A DNA stretch of 36,378 bases from Discostella pseudostelligera. Its lineage: Eukaryota; Bacillariophyta; Thalassiosirophyceae; Thalassiosirales; Thalassiosiraceae. Below the pieces are notes generated by a model. The model saw only the letters and a list, made by a program, of their open reading frames with translations, did no database searches and was not told the origin of the DNA. A program made the translations under genes and the position numbers. Positions 1 through 7,992 of this stretch are shown here, piece by piece; position 1 is the first letter of the stretch; each line of letters starts with the position of its first letter. Location of the stretch: assembly GCA_036940085.1 (NCBI GenBank), contig JALLBK010000186.1, positions 1 through 36,378 of the forward strand, given 5' to 3'.

Positions 1-9
1 GACCGTACT

Positions 10-74
10 TTCGAAGCTACGGATTTTCGGCTTTACAGGCAAACTAGCTTCGAAACCGCCGGCAGTTTCGAAAC
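10..74. promoter_or_regulatory. TTCGAA cluster with inverted repeat upstream of the ArfGAP gene
   Basis: Three TTCGAA palindromes lie at 10-15, 49-54 and 67-72. The last two form an inverted repeat, TTCGAAAC (49-56) facing GTTTCGAA (65-72) across an 8-base GC-rich loop. The sequence TTTCGAAACTAGCT and its partial copy also make this a near direct repeat. It sits 60 to 120 bases before the chosen ATG at 132, so it is in the promoter or 5' leader. Which protein binds it is unknown, and its function is inferred from position only. Confidence 0.35.
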
Positions 75-131
75 TAGCTGTGACAGATCTCACCCCAAAC
101 GAAGGTGACACAAAATCAACGACGACACACC

Positions 132-1838
132 ATGACCATGACGACGTCCGCCTCACTCGATAATCCCCTGACCACACAACAACTCCTCACCCTCCGCTCC
201 CTACCAGAGAACAACACATGTGTCGAATGCAATAACAACAACAAGCCCGATTGGGCAAGCGTCTCCTACGGCATTCTGCTGTGTCTTGACTGCGCCGGCT
301 TACACCGCGGTTTGGGTACTCATCTCTCCTTCGTACGGAGTTTGACCATGGACTCTTGGTCTGAGGAGCAGTATCGACGTATGATTGCGAGTGGAGGGAA
401 TGGCAAATGGAAAGAATATTGGGAATTAAATTCCGTCAAAGATGAAGTGAAGGACAAGGATACGGGAAGTCTTGCGCTAAAACTGCGTCTCAAGTACGAA
501 AGCGAGGTGGCACGTGCCTACAGGGAAGCATTAACTTTGAAAGTCTCTTCTAATTCAACTTCCGACGATGGTCCCAACCCAAACACCAGCGCGATTCAAG
601 ACACCGTTCTGCCAGTAGTTCCATTGCCAGAAGATGTGACACCTACCTTGCAAGAGACAATCAACTACCTATCCACATTTTTCTTGTCCATGATCACATC
701 CTCCCAAATGGCAATCAAATACTTGTGTGCGTGGGGGATGGTAGGGTTCTCCAGTGCCTATGCAGTGTATGCTCGTGGGAGAAAAACACTCATGAACAAC
801 CAAAGTGGTAGTGTTGCCTCCTCGTTACCCAATATCAATCCTACCGTCCATGGCTACATGGGAGCAACGACCACCATGGCACCTCACGGATACAATATCG
901 ACATGATAAAAACGAATGCTCTCACCTTGGGAATACTAGCATTGTTTGCTGGAATACCCTATATTCTATTCCGGATATTTACAACCAAGATGGCGAAGAC
1001 GGTATTGAATAATCGACACGACGCATTCAAGTCGGCAAAGAACTTACTCATGGAACGTATTGCTTGTGGTCGTGCCCAACGAATGGAACGATGTGATGTG
1101 TATTATCCATCGATATCTGAGGGATGTACAGAGAGGAAAGCAAAATATGGGTTGTTGTTTTATCCTGGCGCATTGGTAGATCGTGCAGCCTATGCTCCTA
1201 TTGCCACGAAATTGAGCGAGGCGGGTATTTTGGTGGTCATTGCCAACCTCGAACCTCATCGATTTGTCGCCACGTTTCACAACTACAATCTGCAGGAGGA
1301 AGTGATGCGCACAATTGCTCATTCCATATTATTGTGTGAGGATGGAGCTTGGACGGTTGATAAGTGGGCTCTTGGGGGACATTCCCTCGGTGGTCATATC
1401 GCACTTGCTGCAGTCGCGAATGAATTATCCTCTACCATTAATAAGATCGTTATGTGGGGTGTACGATCCTATCCACAAGGTCCCAACTATCCCTGCAAAA
1501 GTTTGAGAGATAATGAGAATGTACAAGTATTGGTGGTCAATGGATCACACGATGCGATTATTAATAGCACTAAATTTTCGGGAACCGACAAATTTGTGGA
1601 CTTTGAAGAGAAAATGCCCCCGCTTTGTCATTTATCATTAGCCGAGGCATTGAAGAAGAAGGATGGATATACGTTCATGGCTACAGTGGAAGGTGGGAAT
1701 CATGCAGGTTGTGCACATTATGGACCGCAAAAATTTCCATCAGAAGATGGGGTGCGAACTATAACGTTGGAAGAGCAGCAAGATCAATTTGCGAACGTGA
1801 CAACAAATTTTCTTTTGGGTATAGATAAACGAGAGTGA
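132..1838 (+). CDS. ArfGAP domain fused to a membrane-anchored alpha/beta hydrolase
   Basis: The predicted protein has 568 residues and no intron. The open frame extends upstream to a GTG at 105, but the first ATG is at 132. Residues 30-59 form an ArfGAP zinc finger: C30, C33, C51, C54 (CX2CX17CX2C) followed by CX4R with the catalytic arginine at R59. The rest of the ArfGAP fold runs to about residue 135. Two hydrophobic stretches follow, near 185-225 and 270-300. The C-terminal 240 residues are an alpha/beta hydrolase of the PF12695-like type, with nucleophile S418 in GGHSLGG, probable acid D474 in NGSHD and H524 in GGNHAG. All key residues of both halves are present. Known ArfGAPs stimulate GTP hydrolysis by Arf proteins on Golgi or endosome membranes. 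If the two hydrophobic stretches are a hairpin, both domains face the cytosol. The hydrolase substrate cannot be told. The combination is unusual. Confidence 0.88.
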   Translation: MTMTTSASLDNPLTTQQLLTLRSLPENNTCVECNNNNKPDWASVSYGILLCLDCAGLHRGLGTHLSFVRSLTMDSWSEEQYRRMIASGGNGKWKEYWELNSVKDEVKDKDTGSLALKLRLKYESEVARAYREALTLKVSSNSTSDDGPNPNTSAIQDTVLPVVPLPEDVTPTLQETINYLSTFFLSMITSSQMAIKYLCAWGMVGFSSAYAVYARGRKTLMNNQSGSVASSLPNINPTVHGYMGATTTMAPHGYNIDMIKTNALTLGILALFAGIPYILFRIFTTKMAKTVLNNRHDAFKSAKNLLMERIACGRAQRMERCDVYYPSISEGCTERKAKYGLLFYPGALVDRAAYAPIATKLSEAGILVVIANLEPHRFVATFHNYNLQEEVMRTIAHSILLCEDGAWTVDKWALGGHSLGGHIALAAVANELSSTINKIVMWGVRSYPQGPNYPCKSLRDNENVQVLVVNGSHDAIINSTKFSGTDKFVDFEEKMPPLCHLSLAEALKKKDGYTFMATVEGGNHAGCAHYGPQKFPSEDGVRTITLEEQQDQFANVTTNFLLGIDKRE

Positions 1839-1905
1839 GCATTGTTTGGTTCGATGAGAGTTTTTTGTGCAAAATTTCATTCTATGGTAGCGGTTTAATT
1901 TGACA

Positions 1906-3384
1906 TCACGACCAATGCTGATCTAGTTCAAGCAACATTTCATCTATTTCCATCCAGCTTTCCACGTGCCACAACATATTCAGCTTACGCCATCTTTCGA
2001 AATTACCATCGACTCCGATCACGTCAAAGTCATGTTGACTACGATGCTTCAATGGTACTATCTGAATTCCCCACCGCTCTGCAATAGCTGTCATCGAACT
2101 ACTTATAGTTTGTCCCATGACTATACCAATGTCAGCCTCGAGTAGTGCTGCCAGGTCCGTCGAAGAGTCACCAACATATACGATGACGCTTGTACTATCA
2201 CTACTTTGATGAATATTTCGTCGTAATTTTCTGATGCGATCTCGTTTGGCCAATGCCCCTGGAACATGCAGCGATATGACGCCATCGGCATCGACTTGAT
2301 TGGACCAAATGGGTATTTCCGTATTGCACGTGTCAATCCGCATGACGCTACGCCGTTGTTTTAACACGGGTTGCACAACAGATGCATCGATTAGAGCGGG
2401 GCACCAGTTGATGCTTAGAACGGCAAGATTCCAACCATAACATGCTGGAGGTCCCTCGCCTTCTTTATTTGTATCATGATGGTTGCATGTGTCGGATAGG
2501 ATTCGGGCCAATGTACTCTGACAACCATGCCGTAATCTAACAACCACTTTGTCGAATTTTCCCTCGTTCATCTTGGTATCGTTTGAACTTATATTCTCTA
2601 TATCTGTTTCCGACGATTCTAACTCAGTATGAAGCTGCAGTATTCCCCCCAATTCGTCGGCATTGACATGACCCAATCCCTCCAGGACACGAGATTCACT
2701 CACCATTTGCGTAACAATGGTGGATGGCTCATCCAAGGCATCTAACATATCATGAATGGATTGATGTTGCTGTGGAATAAGGGATGATTTTGCCTCACCG
2801 TATCGTCTCATATATTCCTCCTCTAAAACCTGGAATTTACTAATCCGTCGCTCCAAATCTAGCAAGTGTAAGTTGTTATTGTCGACGATGCTGTTATTTT
2901 CAACATCGATGTTTGCTTCTTTTTGTTGATCAGCATCCTCGTTATTCTCTCCACTACCCGATAGTATGGAAGACCTCTGTCTCGTAGCAAAGGCGGCTAA
3001 TCGAGGTAGCAATGGAGTTGTGTCATGTTCGGTACACGTCCCGTCAAAGTCTACCACCAGCCACCGCCTCCGTCGCTGTAATCCATCTTGATCTGGATGA
3101 TATTTGGATGTAGGTGGAAACAAGGATTGTTCCGTTAAAGAAGTTATTTGATTCGTGGCTGCCTCTATTGTTGGTAGCATCGTCATGACTTCTCCGTCTT
3201 TAGACGCCGTCATCGATGTCGATGGTGCTACTCTTGGTTTTTGATGTTGCATCGTAGATTGACGAAGCGACTGTGCAAGAGAAGGTATTGACTGCAACTT
3301 ATTATGAGATATGTCAGCAGCAAAGGCGCTGATCTCCGGAATGATGCATATGATGATGATGATGACTAGGAGAAATGTTCTCAT
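1906..3384 (-). CDS. HAD-family phosphatase, TH2-like (thiamin monophosphate phosphatase candidate), plastid presequence
   Basis: The protein has 492 residues and starts at an ATG. Residues 1-20 are a strongly hydrophobic signal peptide ending in ISA^FAAD, which matches the diatom plastid ASAFAP motif. The HAD fold begins at about residue 107: nucleophile D112 and acid D114 lie in VDFDGTCTEHD, and the late HAD motif VGDSSTD (D406, D410) is followed by DIGIVMG. The middle stretch VLSINWCPALIDAS resembles the HAD half of plant TH2 (HAD-TENA fusion), which dephosphorylates thiamin monophosphate. That similarity is from memory and was not checked by a search. Unlike plant TH2 there is no TENA domain. 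A weakly conserved Asn/Glu-rich insertion lies at about residues 140-175. The gene ends 67 bases from the ArfGAP gene, tail to tail. Two E2F-like sites lie 82 to 122 bases upstream. The HAD call is firm and the substrate is uncertain. Confidence 0.8.
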   Translation of the reverse strand: MRTFLLVIIIIICIIPEISAFAADISHNKLQSIPSLAQSLRQSTMQHQKPRVAPSTSMTASKDGEVMTMLPTIEAATNQITSLTEQSLFPPTSKYHPDQDGLQRRRRWLVVDFDGTCTEHDTTPLLPRLAAFATRQRSSILSGSGENNEDADQQKEANIDVENNSIVDNNNLHLLDLERRISKFQVLEEEYMRRYGEAKSSLIPQQHQSIHDMLDALDEPSTIVTQMVSESRVLEGLGHVNADELGGILQLHTELESSETDIENISSNDTKMNEGKFDKVVVRLRHGCQSTLARILSDTCNHHDTNKEGEGPPACYGWNLAVLSINWCPALIDASVVQPVLKQRRSVMRIDTCNTEIPIWSNQVDADGVISLHVPGALAKRDRIRKLRRNIHQSSDSTSVIVYVGDSSTDLAALLEADIGIVMGQTISSSMTAIAERWGIQIVPLKHRSQHDFDVIGVDGNFERWRKLNMLWHVESWMEIDEMLLELDQHWS

Positions 3385-3465
3385 TATTCTTTGTCAAGAG
3401 TAGTGCCACGGTATGCTCTGGAGCCCATCATTGTCGTTTGTCGTGTCCTCGTTAAGCTCGTTCTC

Positions 3466-3506
3466 TTCCCGCCATTTCGCATCAAAGTCAATACGCTTCC
3501 CGCCAT
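3466..3506 (-). promoter_or_regulatory. Paired E2F-like sites upstream of the HAD gene
   Basis: TTCCCGCCATTT (3466-3477) and TTCCCGCCAT (3497-3506) are two same-orientation copies, 31 bases apart. On the minus strand each reads ATGGCGGGAA, in the direction of the HAD gene that starts at 3384. E2F/DP factors bind TTTSSCGC-type sites with a GGCGGGAA core. The factor is inferred and the sequence match is direct. Confidence 0.5.
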
Positions 3507-4717
3507 CACAGGATACCGACAGACAGGCGATGCTTCGAATTCTCTTGAGTATTGTATCGACGATAATATCTCCTAGAGATATCTACTCCCTCTGTCCCAC
3601 AAAAAAGTGGATATCTGCTTGGAATTCTCCAAATAAGGGCTACGCTAATCATATGATGACGTTTGATAGCTCGTTGGAAAGCTCTTATCAAGGAGTGGGT
3701 GCAAGGTTGATGTCAAGAAATTTTGGAAACGTCTGCCCGTCGAGTGCAGCCGAGGTTTCTCAAGAAAGGACCGCGGCAGGTCGAATGAAAAAACAGCCAT
3801 CCGAATTTCAATCGCATCAGAGATTCAAAATCAAAAAGCTGATCTCATTCGAAAAGGATCGAACCTTCTCGAACATCGATTTGAAATCGACCACTTTGCG
3901 CGCTTTCCCGTGGACCTCCTGAACGTCAACCTTGCACACACTCCAAGACGAATCCAACAAAATATAATTGTCCCATATTCAAATAATCGGAACATTAGCC
4001 AAATTTGGCAAATAATATTTCATTTCTGCAAAGATTGGCGAGTACTAGTTTAAAATGGAAGTTGGCCGAATGCTTTTCTAACACTTTTGATTTTGTTAGG
4101 CGGAAGCGAGTAAAAGTGCGGCCGACATTGGACCGATCGCGTAAGATGGGCCCATAACTCCTTTGATGGTCCGTGATTCTCTGGCCAACTTACATAAAAG
4201 TTGTTCCTTTCGACCTTGCGAGTTGGGAAAGTGCACCAGAAAATGATTCCGACATTATTTGGGCATTCGATTTCGTGATCGCCGCCGAAGGATCGGTGTG
4301 TTGTGTCGTCACTGCCAAAATTTGAAACTCCGAACTGTTTGAAAAAGGAAAATCATCAAATCTAACACTTTGGGTCGGTGCCTTCCGATGCTCACCATTC
4401 CTTCCCCAATTTGAATCGGACCAAATCAAACGCGTCGAGCATCGTCCACTCACTGTAGATGATGCTGACGTGTTTGGTTCGAATCGATTTGGTCCACAAA
4501 CAATTTGGACCTCGATCGACCACCATTCGTCGAAAGTCAAAAAGTTGGCCAGAGGTCTGCGAGAAAAAAAGCATTTTACTAGCTTCTGCCTAAGAAATGT
4601 TTCTTATGGCCAACATGCAGTTTAAACTGGTACCACCTTCTACATGCGGTCGGCGGCCTCGGGGGCTGTTCTGCGATTTCGCGGGCTGTTCTGATCCTTG
4701 TGGTGGGAAAGATTGAG

Positions 4718-4731
4718 TTTTGGCGCGAAAA
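4718..4731 (+). promoter_or_regulatory. E2F consensus site in the HAD/JmjC gap
   Basis: TTTTGGCGCGAAAA fits the E2F consensus TTTSGCGC and is almost palindromic. It lies 470 bases upstream of the JmjC start codon. A weaker ATGGCGGGC follows near 4867. Assignment to the JmjC promoter is by position. Confidence 0.45.
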
Positions 4732-5187
4732 GTCGGCGAATTTCCTTAGCGATGATGCACGTATTGTGCGAAAGGAATCAGTGCGAAAAATATCCATTTT
4801 TTGTGGGACAGTAAACTCGTCTGTCTGTCGTCAATCACCCCGTTCTCTAGAGGAGTGAAAATGGAAAATGGCGGGCTCAAAAAGACTCAACACTCAACGC
4901 ATTCCGCCACAAATCCAACACACAAAAACACCAACTCCGCCTCCACCATGGTGCATGGTGCATGGTGCACCCAACCGCTGTCTCTTGTTCTTGTCTTGCC
5001 CAAACCCACACACTCTTCCGATGCAACCGAGTTCGGGTTGTGAACCATTCCTACCGACCAATAGAAAGAATCATACTATCAGATCGGATCCCACACTTTC
5101 GATGGTTATCATAGGCTAGAGCATTGTCTCTGTTGTCCTCGAAATAATTGCTCTTTTATTGAGCTTCTCGAATACATAATTAATTGC

Positions 5188-6622
5188 ATGCACTCAACAA
5201 TGGCATTCCAACGGAGGCAACAACTCCGTAGGCGACCCGGCGGCGGCGGCGGCGGGGCCAATCATCGTCATGCGGTCTACGCCACAATACGTTGTTTCCT
5301 AGCAGTGTGCATAGGCTATACCATAGGGGCAGCTATCTCACAAGAGGAAACACCGACGACGACTGAGGAGGAGATGATCGATTATGGCAATCACAACCTC
5401 GAGTGGGAAGATGGACCATCGTCCTGGGATGAATTTGGTCACGACAATGCTCCGGATATATGCGGTCTACAAGTCATCACTGTAGAGGAATGGGAGGCGG
5501 GACGGTATTGGGAGGGGAAGAAGCCGGTGATTGTGAAGAATGTAACTGAAGGTTGGGCGGCTTTGAACAATTGGAAAAAGTAAGTGCCGGCGGCAAGAGA
5601 ACAACCTACACCATTTTATCACACCATGAGTTTGTGTTTCCACTCACAAACTCATCATTATCGATCTAATTATTTACCCTTCACAGGCAAGAAATTGTAC
5701 GTCTCTATGCTGATGCTGAAGCAACAATGGGCGAAGCTAGATTAGTCGGCGAAACTGGACCAGACGTGGCGGGGAAAAATCTGAGCCCTACAACAGTGAA
5801 GGTGGGTTTGTCGAATAACCTTTGGTCTTTGGTTTGCAACTAAGTAATCCATTTCCAGAGCAACTTGTCACTAATCTTTGCATGTAAACATCATCGGTTT
5901 GACTGCAGGAATTTATTACGAAGCACATGTACAATCCATTGAAATACTTCTTCGATCGTAAAATTGCCATTCCAAAGGGAATGCTAAAAGATTGCGAACC
6001 TTTTCCCATGCCGACACGCGCCTTCCTTGAGAATCCCGATATCGGAGCAACCTATGGACTCTCAAAGAAGAAGAAGGTACGAAAAACAGAAGATCGGGAA
6101 ATTTGGCGAGATCATTTAGCCATTTCGATAGGATCCGATTTGCAGGGCCTTACCTTCCATCATCATCGCGAGGCATGGAACGTGGTGATATTTGGTAAAA
6201 AGCGATGGATACTTTGGGATCATGCTCGTTGGAAGAACAACAATACAATTCAATGGCGTACGACACGAGATTGGGCCAATAATGCGCATGTGACCGGAGC
6301 CGAGTGGATTCGGCGGCTGTATCCTGAACCGGAACGCAAGTATGAGATTCGAACATATGGACATGATTGTATCCAACACGCTGGAGAGATGATGTTTGTG
6401 CCGCATCGGTGGATGCATATGGTAGTCAATATTGGAGATACCGTCAGTGTGATTTCTGAGGTGGGGCTTGGTATTGGTGAGGGGAAGAAGCCGGAAGACT
6501 TTTTGTATGACCCCGATGCAAGTAGTGATGATGAAGAGGAGGATGAGTGGGATGAAGAGGAAGAGGAATGGGAATGGGAGAAGGAGGTAGAAGAAGAGGA
6601 AGAAGAAGACAGTGATGATTGA
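5188..6622 (+). CDS. JmjC-domain (cupin-8) protein resembling JMJD8, type II membrane or lumenal, three exons
   Basis: Exons are 5188-5579, 5687-5801 and 5909-6622. The introns (both 107 bases) begin GTAAGT and GTGGGT and end in CACAG and TGCAG. The joined frame gives 406 residues. A second ATG at 5200 is an alternative start. A hydrophobic segment at about residues 30-52 is a signal anchor, so the catalytic part should be in the ER lumen. The JmjC core shows FHHHREAWN (H253-H255, E257), FGKKRW, and GEMMFVPHRWMH with the distal H339. The HxH or HxE arrangement in place of the usual HxD resembles JMJD8, an ER-lumenal member with doubtful hydroxylase activity. The C-terminal 35 residues are almost all Glu, Asp and Trp. 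The target is unknown. The gene runs tail to tail with the next gene, 189 bases apart. Confidence 0.82.
5626..5655 (+). repeat. Perfect 11-bp hairpin inside JmjC intron 1
   Basis: ATGAGTTTGTG (5626-5636) and CACAAACTCAT (5645-5655) are perfect reverse complements across the 8-base loop TTTCCACT. The hairpin lies in the middle of the 107-base intron. In RNA it would shorten the distance between the donor and the acceptor. Confidence 0.6.
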
Positions 6623-6811
6623 AAGAGCTTAATCAGTCCAAAAGTACTGTGCTGCATCATCAGCTCGGCACAAATATATGTTATGCTGCAACTCGATGAT
6701 CGATGTGGCACAATCTTTCTTAGGATTTAAATGTGTTTGCATACGAAGTGTGATGAACAAATAGATACAGGAATTAAACCTTAATAACTATGTCCTGATG
6801 CAATTTCATCA

Positions 6812-7597
6812 TCAAAATAATGCCCCACCCCGTGCCTTTTCACCATGAGCAATACCCAAATCAATCACTGGTATATGAACCCCGTCTTCCTTCAATCGTT
6901 CTAATGCATCATAATCCACACTCCAAACCTCCATTGCATCGGCGCCATACCCCGGACCTCCACCCAGTGACGGCACTGGACGTTGAACGTACCACCCCAC
7001 ACCGTAGTAGTACTGCTCAAGCAGTCCCTGCTCCGTCATTGAATCATTATTTATTCTTTCGGAAAACCAATTCACTACATCGGAATATCTAATTTCTTTT
7101 TCCAAATGTCGTGGGTCCAAATATAAATCAGTCTCAACATCATCTTCATGTTGGAGTAATGAAAATACGTAGTCTTGATTTCGAATAACGCATAATCTAA
7201 GTTGTGGCATGGATGTTATGTTGTTGCATGCATCGGCTGTAGGGTTTGCTACGATTGGTGGTATTTTTGTTGGTGATGACGAAGATAAGGATGCAATATA
7301 CGCATCAAATGGCAATGCTACAAGGTCATCATCTGCCAATGAATTCATAGACAGTGTCGATGTCGTTATCGATGGCTGATGAAAACGGTGCAATTTAGTG
7401 TGTCTCGTACTACTACTGCCCACTCTGCATTGGAAGGACAACCTGCTGTTAATTCCACAGCCTTGAGAAAGACTATGTTGATTGTTCAATGACGAGAACG
7501 CAGAGTGTTGGAAGGGTGTTACGTATGCAGCGATTAATATCACACCATGTACCGTGAGTGGTAATAATTTTCCTGCGATGAAAAGATTCTTCATCAT
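6812..7597 (-). CDS. Unrecognised protein with a plastid-type presequence
   Basis: I do not recognise a family. The chosen ATG at 7597 (a second Met follows directly) gives 261 residues that begin with a signal peptide ending near HSAF^SSL, like a diatom plastid presequence. The open frame continues upstream to 7951, but that stretch is low-complexity and would overlap the shared promoter. Residues 1-90 are Ser/His-rich linker. The rest has ordinary globular composition, with LRLCVIRNQDYVFSLL, a Tyr/Gly-rich YYYGVGWYVQRPVPS and a C terminus ending KARGGALF. The WSVDYDALERLKEDGVHIP stretch is charged and helical. The gene is divergent from the GRIP golgin and shares with it a gap that holds two E2F-like sites. 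It is likely a real gene because its composition differs from surrounding shadow frames and the frame is long. Confidence 0.65.
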   Translation of the reverse strand: MMKNLFIAGKLLPLTVHGVILIAAYVTPFQHSAFSSLNNQHSLSQGCGINSRLSFQCRVGSSSTRHTKLHRFHQPSITTSTLSMNSLADDDLVALPFDAYIASLSSSSPTKIPPIVANPTADACNNITSMPQLRLCVIRNQDYVFSLLQHEDDVETDLYLDPRHLEKEIRYSDVVNWFSERINNDSMTEQGLLEQYYYGVGWYVQRPVPSLGGGPGYGADAMEVWSVDYDALERLKEDGVHIPVIDLGIAHGEKARGGALF

Positions 7598-7815
7598 CTT
7601 CCGTCTGCGGGTGGGGGCGCTGCACGGGCTGGCTGAACGCAATGGCAAAGCCACAACTACGGCATACGATAACAGGATGTGTGTAGGAGTATCACGTTCG
7701 TTCGACTGCGTTGGTGGTTGGTGGATGTGGATGAGTGTCCAGCGCCTACTACTACTACTACTGCTACTACAGCAATGGCCATGGTCATAGTCATAGTGCA
7801 TAGTGCAAAGATTTG

Positions 7816-7841
7816 TTTTGGCGGGAATGTGTTGGCGGGAA
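7816..7841 (+). promoter_or_regulatory. Paired E2F-like sites in the bidirectional promoter of the plastid-type gene and the GRIP golgin
   Basis: TTTTGGCGGGAA (7816-7827) and TTGGCGGGAA (7832-7841) lie 16 bases apart in the same orientation. They fall inside the 395-base gap between start codons at 7597 (-) and 7993 (+), 152 bases before the golgin ATG. The rest of this gap shows only CTACTA-type short repeats near 7747-7770. Confidence 0.5.
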
Positions 7842-7992
7842 GGCCACATCTCCATTGTTGGGAGTCCATACCACTCAGACGATGATGGAATTTTTGTGTG
7901 CACATGCCACGTGCCGCTTTCCACAGTCTGGCTGGTCAATAGGGCATCCACAGCACAGCGAATCAGCTACTATCCAACTACAATCGATAAAC

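Larger units (their letters stand above)
3385..5187. other. 1.8-kb intergenic region, the largest divergent gap in the window
   Basis: The gap separates the head of the HAD gene (-) from the head of the JmjC gene (+). Open frames here (such as 3413-3922) have no domain, composition or splice sites that suggest a gene. The left end holds two E2F-like sites. The right part holds a third (4718-4731), a GGGCTGTTCTG direct repeat (4663-4673 and 4683-4693) and three tandem CATGGTG units (about 4947-4968). A 7-bp inverted repeat lies at 3565-3581. The stretch from 3650 to 4560 is rich in TCGA/GAATCGAT words and could be a decayed repeat element, but no terminal repeats or coding remnants are visible. 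Confidence 0.5.

Noticed and set aside
3413..3922. 169-codon open frame on the plus strand in the large gap
   Set aside because: It has an ATG but no domain, no homology I recognise and mixed composition, and it overlaps the E2F-like sites. It is probably chance.
4465..4490. GGTTCGAATC, like a tRNA B box
   Set aside because: No matching T-stem, anticodon arm or acceptor stem could be formed around it.
3650..4560. Possible decayed transposable element
   Set aside because: No terminal repeats, target-site duplications or protein remnants are visible. A genome-wide copy-number search would be needed.
6250..6711. Ser-rich minus-strand frame opposite the JmjC tail
   Set aside because: It is the antisense shadow of the Glu/Asp-rich coding stretch.
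7598..7951. Upstream extension of the 6812-7597 frame
   Set aside because: It would hide the signal peptide and cover the E2F-like pair in the bidirectional promoter.
7813..7992. N-terminal extension of the golgin frame
   Set aside because: It begins with TTG and would run through the shared promoter; the ATG at 7993 has better context.
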